From: Desulfoluna sp.
GTDB taxonomy: Bacteria; Desulfobacterota; Desulfobacteria; Desulfobacterales; Desulfolunaceae
DNA: 35,737 nucleotides
Assembly: GCF_030145185.1 (NCBI RefSeq)
Contig: NZ_JAQYWB010000060.1
Coordinates: forward strand, 1-35,737
Direction of reading: 5' to 3'
The notes beneath the pieces were generated by a model. The model did no database searches. It was not told the origin of the DNA and saw only the letters and a list, made by a program, of their open reading frames with translations. Position numbers and translations under genes: made by a program. Of the stretch, positions 1 to 7,152 are shown piece by piece (within the stretch, counting starts at the first letter, position 1; the number at the start of each line of letters is the position of its first letter).

Positions 1-231
1 GAGTTGGGTGCGCTCATATGCAAGGCATCAGAGCTGAAGATGTAGTGGTTTACCTCAAAGCTCTGATAACGCGGCAGATGAGTGCACCCGGCTCGCCCGA
101 AGGGTGAGAAAATCAAACAGAATACCGTGGATTACATTTTGCATGTTTGAAACGACTGGAAATATTACTGCAAAGAACCGTAATTACGAATTATTCCTTA
201 ATCCTGATTGTTTTCTCATGAAATATCCGGG
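1..231 (+). repeat. MITE-like element, copy 1 (left end cut by window)
   Basis: This is a 245-bp non-coding repeat whose first 14 bases or so lie outside the window. It ends in TCATGAAATATCCGGG, the inverted form of the CCCGGATATTTCAYGA that starts the other copies. Positions 6-34 and 59-89 form a long imperfect hairpin (GGGTGC...GCACCC outer arms, CAGAGCT...AGCTCTG inner arms). A second small hairpin, CTCGCCC-GAA-GGGTGAG, follows near 92-110. The element contains no credible ORF. The right flank is T-TA-G, and that TA is part of the stop codon of the FlhB-tail gene. The first 124 bases differ from the copy at 35614-35737 by a single base, which suggests recent spread. Confidence 0.85.
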
Positions 232-507
232 TTAGGGGAGTTTGTTGTTGGTGCGATAGACAAAAGCAAGGAGTTCCGCCACCACAGCGTAAATTTCTTC
301 AGGGATTTCTGTGTCGAGATCCAGGGCGGCCAGGACCTCCACCAAATCGGGGTCGCACTGCACCGGCACCCCGTGTTCCCTGGCCAGCGCAATGATCTTA
401 TCCGCCACAGGGCCTCGGCCCGTGGCCGTGACTCTGGGCGCGTTGCCTTCAGACCGGTTGTACCCCAGCGCCACGGCTGTCTGCCGCCCTTTTTTAGATC
501 GCAACAT
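232..507 (-). CDS. FlhB-tail-like protein (EscU/YscU/HrcU-type export switch homologue)
   Basis: This is a 91-aa stand-alone homologue of the cytoplasmic C-terminal domain of FlhB, the flagellar type III export-gate switch. The sequence matches the FlhB tail just after the autocleavage site: AVALGYN, then APRVTATG, ADKIIALAREHGVPV, and a C-terminal IPEEIYAVVAELLAFVY. The cleavable NPTH motif and the membrane domain are absent, as in other 'FhlB' proteins. The ATG at 507 is chosen because it starts the conserved core and overlaps the end of the upstream FliK-like gene by 14 bp, suggesting translational coupling. Longer starts at 516 and 537 are possible. The stop codon TAA coincides with the TA flank of MITE copy 1. 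Its role is probably in flagellar export or hook-length switching. The family call is firm; the function is inferred. Confidence 0.85.
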   Translation of the reverse strand: MLRSKKGRQTAVALGYNRSEGNAPRVTATGRGPVADKIIALAREHGVPVQCDPDLVEVLAALDLDTEIPEEIYAVVAELLAFVYRTNNKLP

Positions 508-1522
508 GAAGTCCATCCATGCCACAGACGAGATCATCGACCAGAGAGGTGCCCGCCATCACAGCCCGTTCCACCCGCTGCACGCCCAGCCCCCTGACGG
601 AGAAACCTTTCTCGGCAAGGCTCTCGGTTAAGGTATCCAAATCATGGAGGAGGAGGGCTTCCGCTTCCGGATTGGTCACTGACAGAGTCCCCCTTACCGC
701 CCCTTTATAAATAGAGAGATCGACTCGAAGGTCCCCGATTTTGCTGAGATTGACGTGCATGGACAAGCGCGTCACCCGGTCGCCCTCCCCACGCCCTGGG
801 CGTCCCTCTTCGCCGCGATCGATCAACAGCTGACCGAAGCTGAGCTTTCCATCCATAAACAGGGGCAGGGGGAGCAGAAAACGCCCTGAAATCTCTCCAG
901 TGGCCCGGTTCACCACCTGAAGCTTTTCAATCCCGTCAATAAGCGCCTTCACCGCCTTCGAAAGAGAGCCCTCTTTTCTGGCGGCATGGGCAAGCGCCAT
1001 GGAAAGCCCTTTGATGTCCTCCTCTTTCCCGTCCGCCCCTTGAAGAAGATTGTGCTCATGCATCAACCCGGACTGACGCACCATGCGCCGGACATCCTCG
1101 GCACCACTCTTTCCAGGCTTGACGGCGAGCTGCGCCACAAAATCCTGAAGTTTCTCTTTTAATTGGGAGACGGCGGCACTGCCCTTGGGAAGGGATGAGC
1201 CAAAAAGGGTGAACAGATGCTGGAAAGGGCCCTGACGCCCCAAATTTCGAAGCGCCACAAGGTAACGCCCCACCGGATGATCCGCAAAAGTAATCTGACG
1301 CAAGGCGATGCGGCTTGTATCCACGTCGGTCACACGCAGGCGCATGGAGGTTCCGTTTTTCATGGGATGGGCCAAGGTGGCGGCGATCTCGCGCTTGCCA
1401 ATCCGAAGGGTGGCGGAGCCGTCAGGGTCGGAATGCACCACACGGGCTGTCACCCGTCGTCCCGGCGAGATGGGCCGATGCCCTAAGGCTTTCCCGCGTC
1501 CGAATCCAAAAAATGAAACCAT
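494..1522 (-). CDS. FliK-like flagellar hook-length control protein
   Basis: This 342-aa protein has a C-terminal half resembling the FliK C-terminal domain: LSMHVNLSKIGDLRVDLSIYKG, then GTLSVTNPEAEALLLHDLDTL and a final LAEKGFSVRGLGV-type strand (about residues 245-315). In flagellar FliK this domain contacts FlhB to switch export specificity. The N-terminal region (about 1-80) looks beta-rich and the middle is helical and poorly conserved, as usual for FliK. The gene directly after it encodes an FlhB tail, overlapping by 14 bp, which supports the assignment because FliK and FlhB are physical partners. The ATG at 1522 follows GAGGGGA at good spacing. No other flagellar gene is present, so this may be an orphan pair. 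Moderately sure of the family. Confidence 0.7.
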   Translation of the reverse strand: MVSFFGFGRGKALGHRPISPGRRVTARVVHSDPDGSATLRIGKREIAATLAHPMKNGTSMRLRVTDVDTSRIALRQITFADHPVGRYLVALRNLGRQGPFQHLFTLFGSSLPKGSAAVSQLKEKLQDFVAQLAVKPGKSGAEDVRRMVRQSGLMHEHNLLQGADGKEEDIKGLSMALAHAARKEGSLSKAVKALIDGIEKLQVVNRATGEISGRFLLPLPLFMDGKLSFGQLLIDRGEEGRPGRGEGDRVTRLSMHVNLSKIGDLRVDLSIYKGAVRGTLSVTNPEAEALLLHDLDTLTESLAEKGFSVRGLGVQRVERAVMAGTSLVDDLVCGMDGLHVAI

Positions 1523-1814
1523 CCGTCCCCTCGCCTCTGCGTTGCAACGTGATATTGTTCTTTCTCTGCCTGACTCCTGTTCTCTTACTTTTCGACCATC
1601 CCCGTCAAAACCTTAACCCGGATTTTTCTTAAAAAATCGATCTTTACCTGTCGGACATGCGCAGGCCCCAGCCTCCCCCTCTCCTTCGGATTTTTAAATA
1701 AGAGGAAAAATGAACCTGTGATTCAGGCAGCGATCCAGGGGATAAAAGGGGTGTTCGAAGGAGAGGGGTAAAGCGCATCCGCAATCTGCGTTCTATCTAT
1801 TTTTGCATCGATCC

Positions 1815-2447
1815 TCACCTGTCCCAGGCAAGGAGAACGCCAAACATCACCATCAAGGCACCGGTCACGCCATTCATGGTGCGTCTTACCTTTTTTTTCA
1901 TGAGGATCACCCGGGCGCGATCCACCATGGAGGCGACGAAGGTCTGCCAGGCCATGGCGATTACAAAATGAATGCCCGCAAAGACGAGGGCCTGGGGGAG
2001 GGCCGGGCGTGCAGGGTCGATGAACTGGGGCAGAAAGGCCATATAGAAGACAATAATCTTGGGATTGAGAACGTTGGAGAGAAAGCCTTCACGAAGGGAG
2101 CGGATGATGCGGCAATCCCCGACGGCTGACGGCGTCTCCTCCTGAACGGTGTCGTCGCTTTTTTTCGCCACGGACCAAAGGCTGAAGCCCCCAAGCCAGA
2201 TCAGGTACGCCGCGCCGACAAGTTTAAGCATGCCAAAAGCAAAGGCGGAGTGCAAAAGAATCACGGAAATCCCGACGGCTGAAAAGGTCGCATGGACAAA
2301 ATACCCCGTGCAGGTCCCCAGGCTGCTGAAAAAGCCATCCTTGACCCCGCCCCGAGTTGTGTTGTGGATCACCAGAATCGTATCCAGACCCGGCGTGATG
2401 GTCAGAAGACTGATGGCGATCAGATAGGCGAACAGGCTATTTTCCAT
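1815..2447 (-). CDS. LysE/RhtB family amino acid exporter (paralogue 1)
   Basis: A 210-aa inner-membrane protein with about six hydrophobic segments and the family hallmark LLTITPGLDTILVI near residues 15-28, followed by the loop RGGVKDGFFSSLG. The later motifs LNPKIIVFYMAFLPQFI (about 127-143) and the C-terminal GVTGALMVMFGVLLA are also typical of LysE/RhtB. The family exports amino acids or related small solutes by proton exchange; the substrate cannot be told from sequence. The start is supported by AAAGGAG seven bases upstream. It is roughly three quarters identical by eye to the next gene (2738-3370), pointing to a tandem duplication. It has its own strong promoter and an inverted repeat over the promoter and ribosome-binding site. 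Confidence 0.88.
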   Translation of the reverse strand: MENSLFAYLIAISLLTITPGLDTILVIHNTTRGGVKDGFFSSLGTCTGYFVHATFSAVGISVILLHSAFAFGMLKLVGAAYLIWLGGFSLWSVAKKSDDTVQEETPSAVGDCRIIRSLREGFLSNVLNPKIIVFYMAFLPQFIDPARPALPQALVFAGIHFVIAMAWQTFVASMVDRARVILMKKKVRRTMNGVTGALMVMFGVLLAWDR

Positions 2448-2448
2448 A

Positions 2449-2514
2449 AGGGACTCCTTTGTAGGTAAATGACGTAAAGGAGGCCCTTATAGGCCAGACA
2501 TTGGGGGCTGTCAA
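2449..2514 (-). promoter_or_regulatory. Promoter and inverted-repeat candidate operator of LysE paralogue 1
   Basis: On the minus strand TTGACA (2509-2514), a 17-bp spacer and TATAAG (2486-2491) form a near-consensus sigma-70 promoter. A 13-bp inverted repeat with one mismatch, AAGGGCCTCCTTT and AAAGGAGTCCCTT, separated by 15 bp, runs from about 2490 to 2449. It spans the end of the -10, the predicted start of transcription and the Shine-Dalgarno. It could bind a dimeric repressor. Because most of the upstream arm lies before the likely transcription start, an RNA hairpin is less likely than a DNA operator. Confidence 0.6.
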
Positions 2515-2737
2515 TGGATGGAAAATGACGCTGGAAGTCCCGCCCTGCGTGACAAGAGAGACTCATCATTGCGTCCTCGGCGCGACGGTCCGCAAAATGA
2601 TAATCATCGCTGTTGCTTAACGCACCGATGCAAAGGCCACCCACCGCCGAATGGCCGGTGGTGCCTCACCGGTGATGATGAGAATAATCTCAAAAGAGGC
2701 ATCCCCGGCAGGCTTTCCAAGCGGCTTTCCGGTGCCC

Positions 2738-3370
2738 CTACCTGTCCCAGGCAAGGAGAGCCCCCAGCATCATCATGAGAACACCGGTGACACCATCCAT
2801 GACGCGTTGGACCTTGGCTTTCATCAGGATCACCTTGGCGCGGTCCACCATGACCGCAAGAAAGGTCTGCCAGATCATGGCGATGAGAAAATGAAGGCCC
2901 GCGAGGCTTAAGGCCTGGGTGAGAGCGGAGCGGGTGGGGTCGATAAACTGAGGCAAAAAAGCCATATAGAAGACAATGGTCTTGGGATTCAGGACATTGG
3001 AAAGAAACCCTTCCCGCAGGGACCGGGACAGTCGAAAATCCCCGAAGCCCGCGGGGAGCTCCGATTGAAGGGCTGGATCCCTTCGTTTCATGGCCGACCG
3101 AAGGCTGACCGCTCCCAGCCAGATCAGGTATCCGGCCCCGATAAGTTTGAGCATCCCAAAGGCGACGGCCGAATGCAGGAGAATCACCGAGATCCCCACC
3201 GCCGAAAAGGTCGCATGGACAAACAGCCCGGAGCAGATCCCCAGACTGCTGAAGAAACCGTCTTTCACTCCGCCCCGGGTGGTGTTACGAATCACCAGGA
3301 TCGTGTCAATGCCCGGCGTGATGGTGAGAAGCGTCATGGCGACAAGATACGCAAACAGACTGTTTTCCAT
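2738..3370 (-). CDS. LysE/RhtB family amino acid exporter (paralogue 2)
   Basis: A 210-aa integral membrane exporter of the LysE/RhtB family with the same length, start (MENSLFAYL) and end (LLAWDR) as the neighbouring paralogue. The LLTITPGIDTILVI and LNPKTIVFYMAFLPQFI motifs are conserved. The reading frame stays open upstream to 3577, but the start at 3370 is chosen because it matches the paralogue and has GGAG nine bases upstream. Differences from paralogue 1 concentrate in the cytoplasmic loop around residues 90-115, which suggests the two copies may have diverged in regulation or substrate. It has its own promoter, so the pair need not be co-transcribed. Confidence 0.88.
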   Translation of the reverse strand: MENSLFAYLVAMTLLTITPGIDTILVIRNTTRGGVKDGFFSSLGICSGLFVHATFSAVGISVILLHSAVAFGMLKLIGAGYLIWLGAVSLRSAMKRRDPALQSELPAGFGDFRLSRSLREGFLSNVLNPKTIVFYMAFLPQFIDPTRSALTQALSLAGLHFLIAMIWQTFLAVMVDRAKVILMKAKVQRVMDGVTGVLMMMLGALLAWDR

Positions 3371-3406
3371 TGAAATCTCCATTAAAAGTATCGGATAAGC
3401 GTGGCT

Positions 3407-3435
3407 ATCATGGGGGAACCCGTGATCACTGTCAA
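3407..3435 (-). promoter_or_regulatory. Predicted sigma-70 promoter of LysE paralogue 2
   Basis: Minus-strand TTGACA (3430-3435), a 17-bp spacer and CATGAT (3407-3412) lie 37 bp before the start codon. The -35 is perfect and the -10 matches four of six consensus bases. The inverted repeat found at paralogue 1 is not present here. Confidence 0.5.
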
Positions 3436-3453
3436 TGCTTTCTGCGCCCCCAC

Positions 3454-3485
3454 AAAAAAAACGGGCGCATGGTATTTGCGCCCGT
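3454..3485 (-). terminator. Intrinsic terminator after the exported-protein gene
   Basis: CGGGCGCA (3462-3469) and TGCGCCCG (3477-3484) form an 8-bp GC-rich stem with a 7-nt loop, followed on the minus strand by eight T residues (complement of 3454-3461). It closes the gene ending at 3581 and separates it from the LysE genes. Confidence 0.88.
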
Positions 3486-3580
3486 TCCCAGGAGATCTCT
3501 GGCCGTCCCCTCCGCGTGGAGGCATGAATCGCTTTCGTCACCCATACCTCACAGAAGAGATCGGCCCCGTGACTCATGGA

Positions 3581-4057
3581 TCATCGGTCGGTCTGGTGAT
3601 TTCTGCTCAGTTCGTTCTCCACCATAACGCCGAATTTATAAGCTTTCACCCCCGCGTTATGGGGAAGTACCGCGTATCCACCCACCCAGGGCTGCTGTCC
3701 GGCAAGGGACTCCAGGCTGTTCCAGGTACGCTCTGCTTCAAGGGTCTGGTCATGGGTTTCGGCGACATAATTTTCAGGGATGTGAACCCGCCGTACGGAG
3801 ACACGCAGGTCCCCATTGATCATCTCTTTGGCCCGGACCTCGACCACACGGCCTTCACCGTTGGTAAAATAACTGATCCCCCCAAGGCCTCTCTCTATAG
3901 CCTGGGACCCCAGCGCATGGAGCTCAGAACCCGGATCAGCCACGCGCCCCTGGGTAAAGTCGAAGAATCCGGCGACAGCCGGGGTAGCTGTCATGCTAAA
4001 AGCCACCATAACGACGGCGAGCAGTCCATGGATATAAAATTTTTTAAGGGTCTTCAT
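3581..4057 (-). CDS. Exported protein of unknown function
   Basis: A 158-aa protein with a clear Sec signal peptide: MKTLKKFYIHG, a hydrophobic stretch LLAVVMVAFSMTA, and a likely cleavage at AVA-G near residue 30. The mature part is about 125 residues with no cysteines and no motif I recognise. It contains a region EGRVVEVRAKEMINGDLRV and a C-terminal part rich in aromatic residues. The ATG at 4057 is preferred because GGAGG lies eight bases upstream; an in-frame ATG at 4072 would overlap that Shine-Dalgarno. It is monocistronic, with its own terminator. A small hairpin, GCCGAT-CATC-ATCGGC, at 4087-4102 sits just upstream of the ribosome-binding site and is followed by TTTT on the minus strand. 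Confidence 0.7.
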   Translation of the reverse strand: MKTLKKFYIHGLLAVVMVAFSMTATPAVAGFFDFTQGRVADPGSELHALGSQAIERGLGGISYFTNGEGRVVEVRAKEMINGDLRVSVRRVHIPENYVAETHDQTLEAERTWNSLESLAGQQPWVGGYAVLPHNAGVKAYKFGVMVENELSRNHQTDR

Positions 4058-4492
4058 TGAGATTGCCTCCATTTTCTTTATAAAAGCCGATCATCATCGG
4101 CGAAATCATCATGGGTTGAAACGGTCATTTAAGCAGATAACATTTCACAAAGCGTGCCAGGAAACAAAAAAGAGCGACAAGCGCCCAGGCAATGCGATGA
4201 GTTCCAAGGGGCGAGGCGCCCCCCAAAATACTACCGTCTATTTAAAGACTATTCTTCAAGGTCATGGGGACTATTCTTCAATCATTCATGTCAGGGGCAT
4301 CGACGCAACCAACACGTGGGAAGGCAAAGGGCATCACGGCCATCGACAAACATGCAGGACACCACAGGCGTTCTCTTTCCAGGTAAAACGGTTTCGCTAC
4401 GCCCCCAAACATTATACATTGCATCGGTAATCTCATCACACGTTTCAAAAGAAATATGAACAGCGCAGCGCCGGCCATCAGAGGAGGGTTAC
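4058..4492. other. Intergenic region with a spaced 13-bp direct repeat
   Basis: This divergent region holds no convincing gene. It contains the leader hairpin at 4087-4102, a short GC hairpin GGGGCG-AGG-CGCCCC near 4209-4223, and two exact copies of GACTATTCTTCAA (4247-4259 and 4269-4281) spaced 22 bp apart, about two helical turns. The short ORFs here have no good start signals or recognisable products. Confidence 0.55.
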
Positions 4493-5515
4493 ATGAAAAA
4501 AAAAGTGATTATTGACACGGACATGGGGTGGGACGATATTCTTTCCATCCTTTATTTAATCAAACACCCCGGAATCGATATTCTGGGTATCACCGTTACG
4601 GGCTGCGGAGAAACCGACCTGCGCTGGGGCCTGGTGATCGCCCAAACCCTGATGGAGCTGGGACATCAGACGCAGGCGCGAATCTGTGCTGGAGCCCCCT
4701 CGCCCCTGAAATTTACGCACCGGTTCCCCCAGCCCTTTAAGAATGAGATGAACGACATCATGGGACTCCTCGGGACGTTGAACCCGCCCCTCTCCCTACC
4801 CGTGGACGAACGCTCCGCCTGGGAATTCATGGCGCAGACCCTCGACGAAACGCATGATAAAATCACCTTCCTCTCCCTCGGCGGGTTCACCAATATCGCC
4901 AGACTGCTTGAGATCTCGCCATCACCCCGCATCGAAAACATCTCAGAAATTGTGGCCATGGCGGGAGCTGTCTATGTGGACGGCAACGTGGCGCTCCTGA
5001 ACAACGCCCGGACAGAATGGGACCAGGGGCCGATCTACAGCACCAATACTGCCGCGGAATGGAACGTCTTTGTGGATCCCCTGGCCGCCAAATGCATCTG
5101 CGACTCTGAGATCCCTCTGACCCTGGTGCCCCTCGATGCCTGCAACCATGTCATGCTGAGTCCCGACTACGCCACGGCACTCACCGCCACAGACCCTTTG
5201 GCTACCCTGGCAAAAAATATCTTCCAAAAAAAATCCGGAAGCCACAACGAAGGCATCCCCGTACCCATTTTCGATCCCCTGGCCACCCTGATCATGGCCG
5301 GGGAGATGCCGGGATACCACGCGATCCAGACGTACCTGGATGTGGACCTCAGGGAATCGAGCACAGACAACCCCTGCGGAAAAACCCGGGTTGCAGACTC
5401 TGGGTCCCGAGAAATCACCGTTGTACACGGGGTCTCCCAGCGCCAATTCGCAGACGGTTTCACCCAAATCATGAACCGCTGCATACCAAAAGAGAGGCCT
5501 CCGGAGGCAAGGTGA
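4493..5515 (+). CDS. Inosine/uridine-preferring nucleoside hydrolase family protein
   Basis: A 340-aa protein of the nucleoside N-ribohydrolase (IunH) family, which splits nucleosides into base and ribose using a Ca2+ ion held by N-terminal aspartates. The signature is present: VIIDTDMGWDDILSI, with Asp8, Asp10, Asp14 and Asp15. A later PIFDPLATLIMAG segment carries the aspartate expected near the C-terminal active-site region. Length matches the family (310-340 aa). The start has GGAGGG at good spacing. The last residues (RPPEAR) are encoded inside a REP-like palindrome at about 5496-5525, so the natural C-terminus may have been replaced. Likely cytosolic and used for nucleoside salvage; base preference cannot be read from sequence. 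Confidence 0.9.
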   Translation: MKKKVIIDTDMGWDDILSILYLIKHPGIDILGITVTGCGETDLRWGLVIAQTLMELGHQTQARICAGAPSPLKFTHRFPQPFKNEMNDIMGLLGTLNPPLSLPVDERSAWEFMAQTLDETHDKITFLSLGGFTNIARLLEISPSPRIENISEIVAMAGAVYVDGNVALLNNARTEWDQGPIYSTNTAAEWNVFVDPLAAKCICDSEIPLTLVPLDACNHVMLSPDYATALTATDPLATLAKNIFQKKSGSHNEGIPVPIFDPLATLIMAGEMPGYHAIQTYLDVDLRESSTDNPCGKTRVADSGSREITVVHGVSQRQFADGFTQIMNRCIPKERPPEAR

Positions 5516-5525
5516 GCCTCCCGGG
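5496..5525. repeat. REP-like GC-rich palindrome at the nucleoside hydrolase stop codon
   Basis: GGCCTCCGGAGGCAAGGTGA matches, base for base apart from one change, the start of the element at 10731-10767 and the inverted motif inside the 180-bp tandem repeat. It contains the palindrome GCCTCCGGAGGC and covers the final codons and stop codon (TGA, 5513-5515) of the nucleoside hydrolase. Confidence 0.6.
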
Positions 5526-5602
5526 AACGCACATCAGAAACCGTCATTCCAGCCTGACCTTCGTCCCAGCATCAGGACACAGGAAGACACACCACTTTCC
5601 AA

Positions 5603-5631
5603 TTGACAGCGCTCCTCAATCCACGTAAAAA
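5603..5631 (+). promoter_or_regulatory. Sigma-70 promoter of the alanine leader and aminotransferase
   Basis: TTGACA (5603-5608), a 17-bp spacer and TAAAAA (5626-5631) form a good promoter. The predicted transcription start is near 5638, about 25 bases before the leader-peptide start codon. Confidence 0.7.
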
Positions 5632-5661
5632 GTGTAAAAAATGATCTTAACAGGATACCAA

Positions 5662-5736
5662 ATGAATCACGCATGCCACATATTGGCGGCGGCAGCGGCC
5701 ATGGGGTCAACCCATTGTCGTTTCCCTGCCCTCTGA
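5662..5736 (+). CDS. Alanine-rich attenuator leader peptide
   Basis: A 24-codon ORF preceded by AGGA six bases before the ATG. Codons 9-13 are five consecutive alanine codons (GCG GCG GCA GCG GCC, 5686-5700), and alanines also occur at positions 4 and 23, so 7 of 24 residues are Ala. It begins MNHACHIL, then the Ala run, then MGSTHCRFPAL and TGA. It sits between a good promoter and a strong intrinsic terminator located before an aminotransferase gene. That is the arrangement of classical leader peptides (his, thr, leu), where ribosome stalling at codons of the end-product amino acid controls termination. Here it would sense charged tRNA-Ala. The layout is seen directly; the regulation is inference. 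Confidence 0.8.
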   Translation: MNHACHILAAAAAMGSTHCRFPAL

Positions 5737-5796
5737 ATAGACAGACTGCAGTAAGAACGCCATGGGTTGACGACGACATCCCATGGCTTTTTTTTT
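5701..5796 (+). terminator. Attenuator: intrinsic terminator with competing antiterminator
   Basis: The terminator stem is GCCATGGG (5759-5766) with CCCATGGC (5780-5787), followed by nine T residues (5788-5796). The upstream arm overlaps ATGGGTTGAC (5762-5771), which is perfectly complementary over 10 bases to GTCAACCCAT (5706-5715) near the end of the leader ORF, giving a mutually exclusive antiterminator. A third hairpin, ATGGG (5701-5705) with CCCAT (5711-5715), could sequester the antiterminator arm once the ribosome has passed. With the Ala-codon run just upstream at 5686-5700, these elements fit transcription attenuation. The exact ribosome footprint logic is not proven by sequence. Confidence 0.82.
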
Positions 5797-5874
5797 GCCT
5801 CGGGTTGTCCCCGGGTCCCCGCCCCGAAACGTCTCCCGGAAGCCTTCTTACCCAAAAAAAACTGGAGGCACCAC

Positions 5875-7068
5875 ATGACAGAAGAACCCATTATCCGATA
5901 CTCTGAGCGAATGAACCACCTGCCCTCGTATCTCTTTGGCCTGATCAACAAAAGAAAAATGGAGATGCGCCGAAAAGGCCTGGATGTCATTGACCTCGGC
6001 ATGGGCAACCCTGTGGACCCGGCACCGGACAAAGTGACGGAGATGCTCTGCAAAGTGGCCCAGGACCCTAAGAGCCATCGATACCCCGTGGCCGGTGGCA
6101 TGAAGCACCTCAAGCAGGAGCTGGCCCTGATGTACGACCGGGATTATGGCGTTAACCTGGACCCCGATTCTGAAGTCATCACCACCATCGGTTCCAAGGA
6201 GGGGGTCTCCCACCTCTGCCTGGCCCTCATGGGCCCGGGAGACACGGTCATGGTCCCCACCCCGGCCTTTCCAGTCCATATCTACGCAGCCATCATCGCC
6301 GGGGCCAACGTTTTGCAGTTTCCCATGGCAGACGATGAGACCATGCTCAAGCAGATTGTCGGGCTCTGTGAATCCATGTACCCCACGCCCAAAATGCTGC
6401 TCCTCAACTATCCCCACAACCCCACGGGCCAGGTGACCAATGTCGATTTTTTCAAAGAGGTGGTGAAACTCGCGAAAAAATACCGCTTCATGGTGGTCCA
6501 GGATTTCGCCTATTCCCGCATCACCTACGACGGCTACAAAGCTCCCAGCTTCTTCGAAGTCCCCGGTGCCAAAGACGTGGGCGTGGAATTCGGGTCGTTC
6601 TCCAAGACTTACAACATGGCTGGCTGGCGCATGGGGTACTGCGTGGGCAACGCCGAGATGATCAAGGGCCTTGAAAAAATCAAAGGCTACTACGACTACG
6701 GCATCTTCACCGCCATTCAGGCGGCAGGGATCGTGGCCCTTCGCGACTGCGAATCCAACATCACCGAACAGGTTCAAATCTACGAAAAACGGCGAAACAC
6801 CATGTGTGACATCCTCCGGCGCATGGACTGGGAGGTGGACGCCCCCAAGGCGGGCATGTTTGTCTGGATCAAGATCCCCGACCGCTACAAAAACAGCCAC
6901 GACTCCATGGCCTTTGCCCTGGAGCTTATGGAAAAAGCCAACGTGGCCGTCGCCCCCGGCGCCGGGTTCAGCAAAGAAGGCGAAGGCTACCTGCGCCTCG
7001 CCCTTGTGGAAAACGAAGAGCGCATTCGCCAGGCCCTGAGGCAAATTCGCCAGGCGGAGATTGATTAA
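5875..7068 (+). CDS. alaC: Alanine-type class I aminotransferase (AlaC-like)
   Basis: A 397-aa fold-type I PLP aminotransferase related to AlaC (glutamate-pyruvate aminotransferase) and LL-diaminopimelate/aspartate aminotransferases. Visible landmarks are DLGMGNPVDPAPDKV (about 37-51), NPTGQV with Asn182, and the PLP lysine in FGSFSKTYNMAGWRMGY (Lys244). The frame is open further upstream to 5767, but the ATG at 5875 has GGAGG eight bases before it, starts the conserved sequence, and keeps the attenuator outside the coding region. It would make alanine from pyruvate and glutamate in the cytosol. The alanine-codon leader upstream independently supports alanine as the product. Transcription is probably controlled by attenuation and ends at the hairpin at 7075-7104. 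LL-DAP aminotransferase activity remains possible. Confidence 0.85.
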   Translation: MTEEPIIRYSERMNHLPSYLFGLINKRKMEMRRKGLDVIDLGMGNPVDPAPDKVTEMLCKVAQDPKSHRYPVAGGMKHLKQELALMYDRDYGVNLDPDSEVITTIGSKEGVSHLCLALMGPGDTVMVPTPAFPVHIYAAIIAGANVLQFPMADDETMLKQIVGLCESMYPTPKMLLLNYPHNPTGQVTNVDFFKEVVKLAKKYRFMVVQDFAYSRITYDGYKAPSFFEVPGAKDVGVEFGSFSKTYNMAGWRMGYCVGNAEMIKGLEKIKGYYDYGIFTAIQAAGIVALRDCESNITEQVQIYEKRRNTMCDILRRMDWEVDAPKAGMFVWIKIPDRYKNSHDSMAFALELMEKANVAVAPGAGFSKEGEGYLRLALVENEERIRQALRQIRQAEID

Positions 7069-7104
7069 AAAAATGGCCTCCGGCAGAGCTGCCGGAGGCC
7101 ACTT
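7067..7104. terminator. Bidirectional intrinsic terminator
   Basis: A perfect 11-bp stem GGCCTCCGGCA/TGCCGGAGGCC (7075-7085 and 7090-7100) with a GAGC loop is followed by acTTTT and preceded by a run of A residues, so it can act on both strands. It lies between the convergent aminotransferase and ABC permease genes. The CCTCCGGC core resembles the local REP-like family. Confidence 0.85.
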
Positions 7105-7108
7105 TTAA

Positions 7109-7143
7109 CTGTTTGATTTTCTCATCCTTCGAGCGAGCCGGGT
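7109..7143 (-). repeat. MITE-derived fragment
   Basis: On the minus strand this reads ACCCGG-CTCGCTCGAAGGATGAG followed by AAAATCAAACAG, which is the internal CTCGCCC-GAA-GGGTGAG hairpin region of the MITE joined directly to a terminal ACCCGG and the flanking TA (7144-7145). The long hairpin half and the distal terminal repeat are missing. The junction is the same as in the shortened copy at 32316. Confidence 0.65.
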
Positions 7144-7152
7144 TAGAACACG

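Noticed and set aside
92-110. Intrinsic terminator inside the MITE (CTCGCCC-GAA-GGGTGAG)
   Set aside because: The stem is followed by A residues on one strand and preceded by T residues on the other, so there is no T tract in the right place.
2449-2491. Lysine riboswitch or RNA thermometer before LysE paralogue 1
   Set aside because: The predicted transcript leader is only about 35 bases and most of the upstream arm of the repeat precedes the transcription start.
5848-7044. Long antisense ORF opposite the aminotransferase (398 codons)
   Set aside because: It is a shadow frame of a strongly conserved gene; its His/Val/Gly/Asp-rich translation matches no family.
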